A stretch of 64,000 nucleotides of DNA from Novosphingobium lindaniclasticum LE124 (GTDB taxonomy: Bacteria > Pseudomonadota > Alphaproteobacteria > Sphingomonadales > Sphingomonadaceae), in the NCBI RefSeq assembly GCF_000445125.1, contig NZ_ATHL01000123.1:1-64000 (forward strand). Reading direction: 5' to 3'. This document shows positions 1-8,855 of the stretch, piece after piece. The position numbers and the translations under genes were made by a program. Positions within the stretch are counted from its first letter, which is position 1; each line of letters starts with the position of its first letter. Under the pieces are notes generated by a model. That model was not told the origin of the DNA and did no database searches. It saw nothing but the letters and a program-made list of their open reading frames with translations.

Positions 1-54
1 TTTTCGTTTGGGCGACTGTCGCATGCCGCCGGCATTTCCGGCGTAATCGGCCAT
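1..54 (-). CDS. possible 5' end of a divergent gene, cut by window start
   Basis: On the minus strand an open frame starts with ATG at position 54 (a second in-frame ATG lies at 24) and runs off the window edge without a stop, giving MADYAGNAGGMRQSPKRK. It is divergent from the DJ-1/PfpI gene that starts at 97. Genes of that family are often paired with a divergent AraC/GlxA-type regulator, but eighteen residues are too few to identify anything, and the frame could be chance. Confidence 0.25.
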   Translation of the reverse strand, partial: MADYAGNAGGMRQSPKRK

Positions 55-96
55 TCCCGCGCTTCGGCCAGGCGCACGCACTTTGCGGAGACGATA

Positions 97-726
97 ATGC
101 AGATCGCCGTTCTGACGTTCGAAGGCTTCAACGAACTCGATTCCTTCGTGGCCGCCGGCATTCTCAACCGCATGAAGACTGCCGGATGGGCCGCGCACAT
201 CACTTCGCCCTCGGCGCGGGTGACGTCGATGAACGGCGTGACGGTGGAGAGCCAGAAGCCCCTGGAGTTCGCCGAGGAGGCCGACGCGGTTCTGATCGGC
301 AGCGGCATGCTCACGCGGGACATCGCCGCGGACGAAACGCTGCTGTCGCGGATCAGGCTCGACCCCTCGCGCCAGCTGATCGGGGCGCAATGTTCCGGCA
401 CGCTGCTCCTGGCGAAACTTGGTCTCGTCGGCGATCTTCCGGCCTGCACCGATCTCACGACCAGGCCCTGGGTAATCGAGGCCGGCGTGAAGGTGGTCGA
501 TCGGCCGTTCATCGCCCACGGCAACGTCGCCACGGCGGGCGGCTGCCTGGCATCGCAATATCTTGCCGCCTGGATGATCGCGCGCGGCCGATCCTTGCAA
601 GCGGCGCAAGCCGCCTTGCACTACGTCGCGCCGGTCGGCGAAAAGGCCGTTTACGTCGAGCGTGCCATGGCGGCCGTGTCACCGTTCCTTCGCTCCGATC
701 TGACCGCGTCTGCGGAAAATGCGTGA
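97..726 (+). CDS. DJ-1/PfpI family protein
   Basis: A 209-residue protein of the DJ-1/PfpI (class I glutamine amidotransferase-like) superfamily. The N-terminal strand IAVLTFEGFNELD and the nucleophile-elbow segment IGAQCSGTLLLAKLGL, with the likely reactive Cys at residue 99, are the family hallmarks, followed by TAGGCLASQYLAAWMI, which matches the region after the nucleophile in isonitrile-hydratase/GlxA-like members. A ribosome site (GGAGA) lies just upstream of the ATG at 97. The substrate cannot be told from sequence; relatives include isonitrile hydratases, stress-response glyoxalase-like proteins and the sensor half of GlxA regulators, but there is no fused helix-turn-helix domain here. 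It appears monocistronic, with clpP following after 159 bases that hold nothing recognisable. Confidence 0.8.
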   Translation: MQIAVLTFEGFNELDSFVAAGILNRMKTAGWAAHITSPSARVTSMNGVTVESQKPLEFAEEADAVLIGSGMLTRDIAADETLLSRIRLDPSRQLIGAQCSGTLLLAKLGLVGDLPACTDLTTRPWVIEAGVKVVDRPFIAHGNVATAGGCLASQYLAAWMIARGRSLQAAQAALHYVAPVGEKAVYVERAMAAVSPFLRSDLTASAENA

Positions 727-885
727 GCTGTCGCGCGGCGGATCGCTCGAAAGCGGTACAAGTTGCGCTGTGCCAGGAGTTTGCCCCCCGATAGTTGTGC
801 GTCCTGCACCGAATGAAGGGTTAAAGCCCTTGAACATCGGGCGGGGGCACGCGACATAGGCGGTCCAAACCAGAAGAGGACTCCC

Positions 886-1554
886 ATGCTCGACCTGTTT
901 GGCGCCGCGGGCGCCCAAGGAAAGTTCACTACCGACCCCGTGACCGGCGCCCTCGTGCCGATGGTCGTCGAGCAGACCAGCCGTGGTGAGCGCAGCTTCG
1001 ACATCTATTCGCGCCTCCTGCGCGAACGCATCGTCTTCATCACGGGCCAGGTCGAAGACCACATGGCCTCGCTGATCGTGGCCCAGCTCCTGTTCCTCGA
1101 GTCGGAAAACCCCTCGAAGGACATCTCGATGTACATCAACTCGCCGGGCGGCGTGGTGACGGCCGGCATGGCGATCCACGACACCATGCAGTACATCAAG
1201 CCGCGCGTGTCGACCGTCTGCATCGGCCAGGCCGCCTCGATGGGCAGCTTCCTGCTCGCCGCCGGCGAGCCGGGCATGCGCATCGCCCTGCCGAACGCCC
1301 GTATCATGGTTCACCAGCCTTCGGGCGGTGCCCAGGGCATGGCTTCGGATATCGAGATCCAGGCGCGCGAAATCCTGCGGATGCGCAAGCGCCTCAACGA
1401 TCTCTATGTGAAGTATACCGGCAAGTCGCTCGACGAAATCGAGAAGGCGATGGACCGCGACACCTTCCTCGAAGCCGAGGAAGCGCTCGCGTTCGGCCTC
1501 GTCGACAAAGTGTTCGAAACGCGCCCCGATGGCGACAAGCCGGCCGAAGCCTGA
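886..1554 (+). CDS. clpP: ATP-dependent Clp protease proteolytic subunit ClpP
   Basis: ClpP, the serine peptidase that forms the double-heptamer chamber degrading proteins fed to it by ClpX or ClpA. The 222-residue length is typical of alphaproteobacterial ClpP. The catalytic triad is visible: Ser118 in [14 protein letters not shown], His143 in MVHQPSGG and Asp192 in [12 protein letters not shown]. The YINSPGGVV segment forms the oxyanion region. A ribosome site (AGAGGA) precedes the ATG at 886. It is followed on the same strand by clpX after 182 bases. Proteolysis by ClpXP controls the cell cycle (for example CtrA turnover) in Caulobacter, which is of interest because a DivL-like gene lies further along in this window. 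Confidence 0.98.
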   Translation: MLDLFGAAGAQGKFTTDPVTGALVPMVVEQTSRGERSFDIYSRLLRERIVFITGQVEDHMASLIVAQLLFLESENPSKDISMYINSPGGVVTAGMAIHDTMQYIKPRVSTVCIGQAASMGSFLLAAGEPGMRIALPNARIMVHQPSGGAQGMASDIEIQAREILRMRKRLNDLYVKYTGKSLDEIEKAMDRDTFLEAEEALAFGLVDKVFETRPDGDKPAEA

Positions 1555-1736
1555 GCATGACCGCAAGGCCGGAACCTGTCCCTGATCGGGGCAGGCGCCG
1601 GCCTTCAGTCCTCGCTGCAGGGTTGTTGGGGCTTTGCAACGGTCATGGGGATACCCATATCGGTCTCAGGATTGCAAAACCGGCCTTGTCCAAGGTAGAC
1701 TCGACGAGTCGCCTCGAATGGGCCTAAAGACGGAAA

Positions 1737-2999
1737 ATGACGAAATTGAGCGGATCTGACGCGAAAAGCACCCTCTACTGCAGCTTCTGCGGCAAGTCGC
1801 AGCACGAAGTGCGCAAGCTGATCGCGGGACCCACGGTCTTCATCTGCGACGAATGCGTCGAGCTTTGCAACGACATCATTCGCGAAGAGACCAAGGCCGG
1901 GATCGCGGGCAAGAAGGACGGCGGCGTGCCGTCTCCCCGCGAAATCTGCGAGACGCTTAACGACTACGTGATCGGGCAGGAGCGCGCCAAGCGCGTTCTG
2001 TCGGTGGCGGTGCACAACCACTACAAGCGGCTGAAGCACAGCGGCAAGCAGGGCGATGTGGAACTCTCCAAGTCGAACATCCTGCTCGTCGGTCCCACGG
2101 GTTCGGGCAAGACGCTGCTCGCGCAGACTCTCGCCAAGACCTTCGACGTGCCCTTCACCATGGCCGACGCCACCACGCTGACCGAAGCCGGTTACGTGGG
2201 CGAGGACGTGGAGAACATCATCCTCAAGCTGCTCCAGGCTTCCGACTACAATGTCGAGAAGGCGCAGCACGGCATCGTCTACATCGACGAGATCGACAAG
2301 ATCAGCCGCAAGGCCGAGAACCCGTCGATCACGCGCGATGTGTCGGGCGAAGGCGTGCAGCAGGCGCTGCTCAAGCTGATGGAAGGCACCACCGCCTCGG
2401 TTCCGCCGCAGGGCGGCCGCAAGCACCCGCAGCAGGAATTCCTGCAGGTGGACACGACCAACATCCTGTTCATCTGCGGCGGCGCTTTCGCGGGGCTTGA
2501 GAAGATCATCGCCGACCGCCTTCAGAAGCGTTCGATTGGTTTCGGCGCGCATGTCGCCGATCCGGACAAGCGCCGCGTGGGCGAACTGCTCCAGAAGGCG
2601 GAGCCGGAAGATCTGCTCAAATTCGGTCTGATCCCCGAGTTCGTCGGCCGTCTGCCGGTGATCGCGACTCTCAACGACCTCGACATCGAAGCGCTGGTCA
2701 AGATCCTGCGCGAACCGAAGAACGCGCTGATCAAGCAGTACGCGAAGCTCTTCGATCTCGAAGACGTCGAACTGACGTTCACGGACGAAGCGCTTGAGGC
2801 GATCGCCCAGAAGGCGATCGACCGCAAGACCGGCGCGCGCGGCCTGCGCTCGATCGTGGAAGGGCTGCTGCTCGACACCATGTTCGACCTGCCCACCGAA
2901 GGTGACATCGCCGAAGTGGTGGTCGACAAGGACGTGGTCGAGGGTCGCAAGGAGCCTGTCCGCGTACTGAAGGGCGACAAGGCTGAGGCCGCAGCCTGA
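1737..2999 (+). CDS. clpX: ATP-dependent Clp protease ATP-binding subunit ClpX
   Basis: ClpX, the AAA+ unfoldase partner of ClpP, 420 residues and full length. The N-terminal zinc-binding domain has Cys15, Cys18, Cys37 and Cys40. The AAA+ core shows Walker A GPTGSGKT (119-126), the pore-1 loop GYVG (152-155), Walker B with Asp184-Glu185 in IVYIDEIDK, and the RKH pore loop in [11 protein letters not shown]. The C-terminal small domain contains the sensor-2 region [10 protein letters not shown]. It recognises tagged or degron-bearing proteins and threads them into ClpP. It lies 182 bases downstream of clpP; the gap is long enough for its own promoter and contains the 13-base palindrome GACTCGACGAGTC at 1698-1710, of unknown role. 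A terminator follows at about 3057. Confidence 0.98.
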   Translation: MTKLSGSDAKSTLYCSFCGKSQHEVRKLIAGPTVFICDECVELCNDIIREETKAGIAGKKDGGVPSPREICETLNDYVIGQERAKRVLSVAVHNHYKRLKHSGKQGDVELSKSNILLVGPTGSGKTLLAQTLAKTFDVPFTMADATTLTEAGYVGEDVENIILKLLQASDYNVEKAQHGIVYIDEIDKISRKAENPSITRDVSGEGVQQALLKLMEGTTASVPPQGGRKHPQQEFLQVDTTNILFICGGAFAGLEKIIADRLQKRSIGFGAHVADPDKRRVGELLQKAEPEDLLKFGLIPEFVGRLPVIATLNDLDIEALVKILREPKNALIKQYAKLFDLEDVELTFTDEALEAIAQKAIDRKTGARGLRSIVEGLLLDTMFDLPTEGDIAEVVVDKDVVEGRKEPVRVLKGDKAEAAA

Positions 3000-3056
3000 G
3001 CCTTGCGAGGCTGAAGCGCAGCAGATCGGCGCTGAGGCGACGGCGGTAGAGGAAAG

Positions 3057-3086
3057 ACCCGTCCGGTTATCCGGGCGGGTTTTTCG
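3057..3086 (+). terminator. intrinsic terminator after clpX
   Basis: A GC-rich hairpin with arms cccgtccgg and ccgggcggg (one G-U pair) around a TTAT loop runs straight into a T run. It lies 58 bases past the clpX stop and would end the clpP-clpX transcripts before the opposing CDF gene. Confidence 0.85.
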
Positions 3087-3200
3087 TTGGTAGAAGCCTT
3101 TCGTCGAGGAGAGTGGCCCGCCGGCGGCCAGGCGGGCAGCATGTTCATATACACGCCGGATCGGGAGCCAAGACCCTCCCGCGATCGCGCCGGAGCGCCT

Positions 3201-4196
3201 TCAGACCACCTTTTCGCTCTCCAGCGCACAAGGCGATTCCGCATCCGTTTCGATCTGGATCGTCGGATGGCCGATGCCGAAGCGGCGCTCCAGTTCCTGC
3301 GCCAGATCATGGAGGAATGCGTCTCCCCGCGCCGCGCCGGGTATGACGAGGTGCGCGGTGAGCGCGGTTTCCGTGGTGCTCATCGGCCACACGTGCAGAT
3401 CGTGCACTCGGGTCACGCCGGGAAGGGCGGCCAGAAAGTGCCGCACCGCCGCAATATCGATGCTGTCGGGCACGGCCATCATCCCCATCCGCAGCGACTC
3501 GCGAAGCAGGCCCCAACTGGACCAGGCGATCACGGCCGTGATCGTCAGCGAGGCGATCGGATCCACGGCCTGCCAGCCGGTGAAAAGGATCACCACGCCG
3601 GCGATCACCACGCCGGCCGAAACGGCGGCATCGGCCATGAGGTGGACGAATGCCGCGCGCAAGTTGAGGTCGGACTTGCTGCCTCTGGCAAAGAGCAGCG
3701 CCGACAAGGCGTTGACCGCGATGCCGAGGGCGGCGACGGCGATCATCGTCGTACCCATGACCGGCGCAGGCTCCGCGAACCGGCGGATCGTCTCAACCAG
3801 GATCGCCCCGATCGCGACCCAGAGCAGGGCGGCATTGGCGATTGCCGCCAGGATGGAGGAGCTTTTCAGGCCATAAGTGAACCGCTCCGAAGGCGGCCGG
3901 GCTGCCAGGATGCTTGCGCCCCAGGCGAGAAGTAGGGAAAGCACGTCGGAAAGGTTGTGCCCCGCATCGGCCAGGAGCGCCATCGATCCGCTGAGAAGAC
4001 CAGCGGCCGCCTCGGCAATCACGAAGACGACGTTCAGCCCTGTTGCGAGTGCGAAGGCTTTCCCGATATCGCCCGGCGCCAGCGGGCCGTGATGGTGATG
4101 ACCATGAGAATGCCCATGCCCATGAGAATGCCCATGCCCATGAGAATGTCCATGCCCATGAGAGTGTCCAGGAGGATGATCGTGTGTGACGCTCAT
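3201..4196 (-). CDS. CDF-family divalent metal cation efflux transporter
   Basis: A cation diffusion facilitator (CzcD/ZitB-like) of 331 residues, an inner-membrane antiporter that exports Zn2+, Co2+ or similar metals. Residues 4-36 are a cytoplasmic histidine-rich tail built of GHSH units, followed by six predicted membrane helices. The metal-site motif DAGHNLSD (Asp77, His80, Asp84) and the matching HLMADAAVS motif in helix 5 are both present. The C-terminal 90 residues form the cytoplasmic domain (VHDLHVWPMS). I chose the ATG at 4196 because the His-rich stretch begins right after it; an upstream in-frame start would add 35 residues of poor character. The nearest gene is the TonB receptor, transcribed divergently. 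Metal specificity cannot be set from sequence. Confidence 0.92.
   Translation of the reverse strand: MSVTHDHPPGHSHGHGHSHGHGHSHGHGHSHGHHHHGPLAPGDIGKAFALATGLNVVFVIAEAAAGLLSGSMALLADAGHNLSDVLSLLLAWGASILAARPPSERFTYGLKSSSILAAIANAALLWVAIGAILVETIRRFAEPAPVMGTTMIAVAALGIAVNALSALLFARGSKSDLNLRAAFVHLMADAAVSAGVVIAGVVILFTGWQAVDPIASLTITAVIAWSSWGLLRESLRMGMMAVPDSIDIAAVRHFLAALPGVTRVHDLHVWPMSTTETALTAHLVIPGAARGDAFLHDLAQELERRFGIGHPTIQIETDAESPCALESEKVV
4103..4170 (-). repeat. in-frame tandem repeat encoding the His-rich tail
   Basis: Almost four tandem copies of an 18-base unit, catgagaatgcccatgcc on the plus strand; the first two copies are identical (4103-4120, 4121-4138) and the next differ by single bases. On the minus strand they encode Gly-His-Ser-His-Gly-His units of the CDF transporter. 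Such repeats can change copy number by slippage without breaking the frame. Confidence 0.9.
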
Positions 4197-4541
4197 GACG
4201 AATTCATCGCATGCGCCGGAACTTAGCAGCAAGCGATGACGTAACATTACATGCCACGAAATCGCTCGCTGTCGGAGCCGAGATGCCGCGCTGCGTGACA
4301 TTTATGCCGCACCCATAATTGTCATATTGGGCCTTAAACGGCAGAAATCTCGGGAAAATGGACTAATCCTGAAGGGTGGTTCCCGCTCGAGTCAGAAAAT
4401 TGCGCGGCCGAGATCGGAAATGAATCCCTAGCGTCAGAAGATTGTCATATTGCGCTGCTCTTAGCAGCCGCAGCAATTCTGCGGCAGGGCAACCTATTCC
4501 GCATTTGGCACCACCACTCTGAAGGTTTCCAGGGGGCTAAG
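4197..4541. promoter_or_regulatory. divergent intergenic region with two copies of attgtcatattg
   Basis: This 345-base gap separates the divergent CDF and TonB-receptor genes. It holds an exact 12-base direct repeat, attgtcatattg, at 4318-4329 and 4441-4452, 123 bases apart, in a locally AT-rich stretch. The second copy is 90 bases before the receptor start. A ribosome site (AGGGGGC) lies just before the receptor ATG. No open frame is convincing here. The repeats may be regulator sites or promoter parts; I do not recognise the regulator. Confidence 0.45.
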
Positions 4542-7052
4542 ATGAAGTTTCAATCCATTCTCTCCACCGCGACCAGCACGCTCGCCGTCGGCGCCGCGTT
4601 CCTCGCGGTTCCCGCGTTCGCGCAATCGACCGGCGCGGTCGACTTCGAAGAAGGCGCGATCGTCGTCACCGGCCAGACGCAGAACGGCGTCGCCGGCGTC
4701 AAGCTGCCGAACACCTCGAAGGCCAAGCAGGTCCTGACGCAGGAGATCATCCAGACCCAGGTTCCGGGCCAGACGATCAACGACGTCATCAACCTGATGC
4801 CGGGCGTCAGCTTCCAGAACAACGACGCCTTCGGTTCGGGTGGTGGTACGCTGACCATTCGCGGCTTCGACGATTCGCGCATCTCGCAGACCGTCGACGG
4901 CATCCCGCTTAACGACACGGGCGGCTACGCGCTCTATTCGAACCAGCAGATCGACCCCGAAATCATCGAGCAGGTCAACGTCAACCTGGGCACCACCGAT
5001 GTCGACTCGCCGACCGCCGCCGCTTCGGGCTCGACCGTCAACATCCGTACCCGCAATCCCTTCGACGATTTCGGCGTGCGCTTCCTCGGTTCGGCCGGTG
5101 ACTTCGGCTTCTTCCGCATGTTCGGCGAAATCGACACGGGCGTGCTGAACTCGAGCGGCACCAAGGCGTTCTTCTCGGCTTCGAAGGCAGTCAACAACAC
5201 CGTCTACGGCGGCATTGGCGAGATCGACAAGACCCAGTTCAATGCCAAAATCTATCAACCGATCGGCGACAATGGCGACTTCATCTCGGTTGCCGGCCAC
5301 TGGAACCGCAACCGCAACAACTTCTTCGGCTCGACGCCGCTGCGTACCGACCCGACTCGCGTCGTCGGTCCGGATTCGAGCAACCGCTTCCCGCTGACGA
5401 AGAAGGAGCGCTTCTACAAAATCGCCGACTGCCAGATCCCCGCTGGCGTGACCGGCGTTGCGGACCCGGCGAGCAGCTGCGGATCGCTCTACGACTTCCG
5501 CTACAATCCGTCGGATACGGGCAACATCCGCATCAATTCGCGCTTCACGCTGAGCGACAAGCTGACGCTGAACGTCGATCCGAGCATCCAGTACACCAAG
5601 GCCAATGGCGGCGGCACGGTGGATGCGCGTGAATTTGGTTATGAGCGCGGCGTTGCGGCTCCGATTTCGGGTTATATCGGCGGCAAGCCCTACTTCAACG
5701 GCGTCGATCTCAATGGCGACGGCGATACGCAGGACACCGTGCGAATCCTGGCGCCCAGCAACACCGAAACGTGGCGCATCGGCGTCATCGCGTCGCTTCG
5801 CTACGACATCAACGACTTCAACCGCGTCCGCGTTGCTTACTCGTACGACCGCGGCCGTCACCGTCAGACCGGCGAAACCAGCCTGCTGAAGTCGAACGGT
5901 TTCGGTTCGGACGTGTTCTCGGACAACGCGCTGGCCGATGCCGACGGCAACATCCTGCAGAAGCGCGATCGCCTGTCTTACGCGATCCTGCACCAGGTCT
6001 CGGGCGAATACACCGGCGACTTCATGAATGACCGCGTTCACCTGAACCTCGGCGTCCGTGCTCCCTTCTTCAAGCGCAACCTGACCAACAACTGCCTGGC
6101 GAGCAGCTCAGGCGGCTTCGTCGATTGCTTCACCACGAACACCGCCGATCAGGCAGCCTATGCTGCGGCAAATCCCACCTACAAGCTGCCGCAGCAGCGC
6201 ATCCTGAACTACAACAAGGTCCTGCCGACTGCGGGCGTCGTCTTCGATGCTACCGATAGCGCCAGCCTGTTCTTCAACTACTCGAAGGGCGTGCAGGTCC
6301 CCGGTACGGACAACCTCTACCAGTCGTTCTGGTATGCGCGTGACCAGGATGCGGCCAACCCGGTTCCGGAGACCACCGACAACTTCGACCTCGGTGTCCG
6401 TTACTCTTCGGGCATCATCCAGGCCTCGCTTACCGGCTGGTATACCCGTTACAGCAACCGTCTGGCGTCGGCGTTCGATCGTGAACTCGACGTCACGATC
6501 TACCGTAACCTCGGCCGCGTGGACAAGTACGGCATCGACGGCAGCTTCGCCGTGCAGCCGATCCCCGAGTTCTCGCTCTATGTCTTCGGTTCGTACCTGA
6601 AGTCGAAGATCAAGGAGAACGTCGAGATCGACACGGATGCCAGCGGCAACCCGGTCTACGCGATCACCAAGGGCAAGCGTGAAGCCGGCGCTCCGGTCTA
6701 CACGCTGGGCACCCGCGCACAGGGAACCCTGGGTCCGGTCGAACTGGGCGTGCAGGTCAAGCGCACCGGTCCGCGCTACGTGAACGACCAGAACCTGCCG
6801 ATCCTGAGCGGTACGACGCAGATCTATGGCAAGAAGACCCCGGCCTATACCCTCGTCGACCTCGACGCGAAGGTGAAGCTGGACTTCATCGGCCTGGGCG
6901 ATCGCACTTTCCTGCAGCTCAACGTCGTCAACCTGTTCGACAAGCTCTATGTCGGCGGCTTCGACGGAGCAGGCACCTCGCAGACCAACGTGCCCAACGC
7001 CTTCATCGGCACCCCGCGCACGTTTATCGGTTCGGTCAGCTTCGGCTTCTAA
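4542..7052 (+). CDS. TonB-dependent outer-membrane receptor
   Basis: An 836-residue TonB-dependent receptor, an outer-membrane beta barrel that imports a siderophore, metal complex, vitamin or carbohydrate using energy from TonB. A signal peptide covers residues 1-27 (cleavage in PAFA-QS). The TonB-box-like EGAIVVTGQ follows, then a plug domain (about 40-165, with INDVINLMPGVSF and LTIRGFDDSRISQTVDGIPLND) and a long barrel that ends in a terminal Phe (SVSFGF), as barrel proteins do. Residues 389-398 (DLNGDGDTQD) resemble a calcium-binding loop. No periplasmic binding protein, permease or regulator is adjacent, so the ligand is unknown. Sphingomonads carry dozens of these. A strong terminator follows. 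Confidence 0.95.
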   Translation: MKFQSILSTATSTLAVGAAFLAVPAFAQSTGAVDFEEGAIVVTGQTQNGVAGVKLPNTSKAKQVLTQEIIQTQVPGQTINDVINLMPGVSFQNNDAFGSGGGTLTIRGFDDSRISQTVDGIPLNDTGGYALYSNQQIDPEIIEQVNVNLGTTDVDSPTAAASGSTVNIRTRNPFDDFGVRFLGSAGDFGFFRMFGEIDTGVLNSSGTKAFFSASKAVNNTVYGGIGEIDKTQFNAKIYQPIGDNGDFISVAGHWNRNRNNFFGSTPLRTDPTRVVGPDSSNRFPLTKKERFYKIADCQIPAGVTGVADPASSCGSLYDFRYNPSDTGNIRINSRFTLSDKLTLNVDPSIQYTKANGGGTVDAREFGYERGVAAPISGYIGGKPYFNGVDLNGDGDTQDTVRILAPSNTETWRIGVIASLRYDINDFNRVRVAYSYDRGRHRQTGETSLLKSNGFGSDVFSDNALADADGNILQKRDRLSYAILHQVSGEYTGDFMNDRVHLNLGVRAPFFKRNLTNNCLASSSGGFVDCFTTNTADQAAYAAANPTYKLPQQRILNYNKVLPTAGVVFDATDSASLFFNYSKGVQVPGTDNLYQSFWYARDQDAANPVPETTDNFDLGVRYSSGIIQASLTGWYTRYSNRLASAFDRELDVTIYRNLGRVDKYGIDGSFAVQPIPEFSLYVFGSYLKSKIKENVEIDTDASGNPVYAITKGKREAGAPVYTLGTRAQGTLGPVELGVQVKRTGPRYVNDQNLPILSGTTQIYGKKTPAYTLVDLDAKVKLDFIGLGDRTFLQLNVVNLFDKLYVGGFDGAGTSQTNVPNAFIGTPRTFIGSVSFGF

Positions 7053-7080
7053 GACCGCTTCCGATCGCGGAAACAGAGAA

Positions 7081-7109
7081 GGGAGGAAGCGCAGGCTTCC
7101 TCCCTTTTT
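7081..7109 (+). terminator. intrinsic terminator after the TonB receptor
   Basis: A perfect 10-base stem, gggaggaagc/gcttcctccc, around a GCAG loop, followed by TTTTTCTTT. It lies 28 bases past the receptor stop. Confidence 0.95.
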
Positions 7110-7172
7110 CTTTGCCCGCTCCCCTCCTGAGGCCTAGCTTGAGGGCCGCATTTACCAGGGAGTGGATCGCGC

Positions 7173-7565
7173 ATGGGGCCGACCGAACAGACGCCGTCGC
7201 AGCGCATCGATGGGCGCATTGCCGAACTGGGCGACTGGCGGGGAGAGATGCTGGCAAGGCTGCGCCGGGTGATCCTGGCGGCGGACCCTGAAGTGATGGA
7301 AGAGTGGAAGTGGCGCGGGGTGCCGGTCTGGTATCGCAGCGGCATGATCTGCACCGGGGAAACCTACAAGTCTGCGGTGAAGGCGACTTTTGCCAAGGGG
7401 GCGGCGCTCGACGATCCCGCCGGGCTGTTCAATGCCAGCCTTGACGGCAACCAGCGCCGGGCCATCGATTTCCACGAGGGCGACATGGTGGACGAGGCCG
7501 CGTTGACCGCGCTGGTGCGCGCGGCAATCGCGCTCAATCTAGGGAAGAATCCTGCGCGCCGCTGA
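7173..7565 (+). CDS. DUF1801 (YdhG-like) domain protein
   Basis: A 130-residue protein of the DUF1801/YdhG-like family. The segments MLARLRRVILAADPEVMEEWKWRGVPVWYRSGMICTG, KATFAKGAALDDP and RAIDFHEGDMVDEAALTALVRAAIALN fit the family pattern of an alpha/beta domain with a conserved Trp-rich strand. Members are small cytoplasmic proteins without an assigned function; some have been linked to iron or stress in other bacteria, which I cannot confirm here. A ribosome site (AGGGAG) lies 10 bases before the ATG. It is convergent with mtgA, the two stops being about a dozen bases apart. Confidence 0.8.
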   Translation: MGPTEQTPSQRIDGRIAELGDWRGEMLARLRRVILAADPEVMEEWKWRGVPVWYRSGMICTGETYKSAVKATFAKGAALDDPAGLFNASLDGNQRRAIDFHEGDMVDEAALTALVRAAIALNLGKNPARR

Positions 7566-7577
7566 GTGCGGTGCGCC

Positions 7578-8246
7578 TCATTCGTAGACGCAGGAATCCA
7601 GCCCTTGCGTCCTGACCGTGCCGATGCGGGCGGCGATGGTGTTGCCGTAGCGGCGGGTGAAGCCCGAGGGGCTCTTGACGCTGCGGGTCTTGGGGCTGGG
7701 CAGGGCGGCTGCCATGCGGCCCGCTTCGGTACGTGTAAGGTTCGAGGCGGACTTGCCCCAGTAGCGCTGGGCGCCTGCCTCCACGCCATAAGTGCCGATG
7801 CCGGTCTCCGCCACGTTGAGGTAGACTTCCATGATCCGCCGCTTGTCCCAAAGGTTTTCGATCAGGAACGTGAACCAGACCTCCAGCCCCTTGCGCAGGT
7901 AGCGCGTCCAGCCGTCACCCTGCCAGAGGAAGACGTTCTTGGCCGTCTGCTGGCTGATCGTCGATCCGCCGCGCAGTCGGCCGCCGGCGGCGTTGCGCTC
8001 GAAGGCCTTTTCTATCGCGGTGGTATCGAACCCGCTATGGGTGCAGAACTTGCCGTCCTCCGCAGCGATGGCGGCGGCGACCATGTTGCGGTCTATCCGG
8101 CTTAGCGGCTGCCAGTCCTTGGTGATGCCGTTGCCGTCCACCAGCATCGTCACCGTCACCGGCGGGGGTACGAAGCGGTAGAGCAAGGTCAGTCCAGCGC
8201 TGATCGCGACGAACCAGAAGGCGGTCTTGGCAAAAATGCGCAGCAA
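7578..8246 (-). CDS. mtgA: monofunctional biosynthetic peptidoglycan transglycosylase
   Basis: MtgA, a GT51 glycosyltransferase that polymerises lipid II into glycan strands at the inner membrane. It has 222 residues, a single N-terminal membrane anchor (about 8-26) and no penicillin-binding transpeptidase domain. The family motifs are clear: EDGKFCTHSGFD with catalytic Glu63, GGSTISQQTAKN, and RRIMEVYLN with Glu140. The only start that keeps the membrane anchor is a TTG at 8246; no in-frame ATG lies between it and the anchor, so the start codon is unusual and the ribosome site weak. It is convergent with the DUF1801 gene and has no operon partner. Confidence 0.93.
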   Translation of the reverse strand: MLRIFAKTAFWFVAISAGLTLLYRFVPPPVTVTMLVDGNGITKDWQPLSRIDRNMVAAAIAAEDGKFCTHSGFDTTAIEKAFERNAAGGRLRGGSTISQQTAKNVFLWQGDGWTRYLRKGLEVWFTFLIENLWDKRRIMEVYLNVAETGIGTYGVEAGAQRYWGKSASNLTRTEAGRMAAALPSPKTRSVKSPSGFTRRYGNTIAARIGTVRTQGLDSCVYE

Positions 8247-8371
8247 AGGAAGGAAGCCCCGTAATCGGCGACCGGCACGCGGGAATGCGGCCGTCCGGCG
8301 CCCTGACTAGCGATATCGGGCGCGGCGGAAAAGATGCCGGGACACCGGATTTTCACGGCGCGGCGTGGAAG

Positions 8372-8752
8372 TCAGTCGCGCGTGTCGAAATCGGCGCGTG
8401 CGGCGGCGACGGTGTCGAGATGGGCCTCGGCCCAGTGCCAGACGCTGCAGAAGGCTTCTCCCAAGGTGTGGCCGAGTGGGGTGAGGCGGTAATCGACATG
8501 GGGCGGGATCACCGGGTGCACTGTACGATGGACGAAACCGTCGCGCTCCATCTGGCGCAGGGTCTGGGTGAGCATCTTCTGGCTGATCCCCGGCACGGCG
8601 CGGGCAAGTGCGCTGAACCGTGTCTCTCCGTTCTCCTCCAATGCCTCCAGCACCAGCAGAGTCCACTTGTCGGCAACGCGGCCGATCAGTTCGTTGACCA
8701 GAGCATCCACGCCCGGCACGTTAGAGTGGCTGGTGACCGGTGGATTTGTCAT
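8372..8752 (-). CDS. HxlR-family transcriptional regulator
   Basis: A 126-residue winged helix-turn-helix protein of the HxlR family. The core LIGRVADKWTLLVLEALEENGETRFSALARAVPGISQKMLTQTLRQMERDGFVHRTVHPVIPPHVDYRLTPLG pattern is characteristic. Many HxlR proteins sense electrophiles or oxidants through a Cys near the N-terminus; this one has none there and only one Cys late in the chain, so it may respond to a ligand instead. It is divergent from a short-chain dehydrogenase, with two palindromes in the 103-base gap, the usual layout for an HxlR regulator and its target. Confidence 0.93.
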   Translation of the reverse strand: MTNPPVTSHSNVPGVDALVNELIGRVADKWTLLVLEALEENGETRFSALARAVPGISQKMLTQTLRQMERDGFVHRTVHPVIPPHVDYRLTPLGHTLGEAFCSVWHWAEAHLDTVAAARADFDTRD

Positions 8753-8768
8753 TTCTTACCTTCCTGTC

Positions 8769-8808
8769 AGTACCGCACTTTCGGGTGCCTACTTTCCAAG
8801 GGGAAGTA
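8769..8808. promoter_or_regulatory. candidate HxlR operators between divergent genes
   Basis: Two adjacent imperfect palindromes lie in the HxlR/SDR gap. The first, 8769-8793, pairs an AGTA-CCGCAC arm with GGTGC-CTACT around TTTC. The second, 8790-8808, is TACTTTCCAAGGGGAAGTA. Both are flanked by AGTA/TACT half-sites, the kind of sequence HxlR-type regulators bind. The role is inferred from position and symmetry. Confidence 0.5.
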
Positions 8809-8855
8809 TAGGTCTACAGTCCGCTTCGCAATCTCTTCTCTCAGGAGCGCATTCC

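Noticed and set aside
4103-4170. CRISPR-like array
   Set aside because: The units are contiguous with no spacers and encode GHSH repeats in frame.
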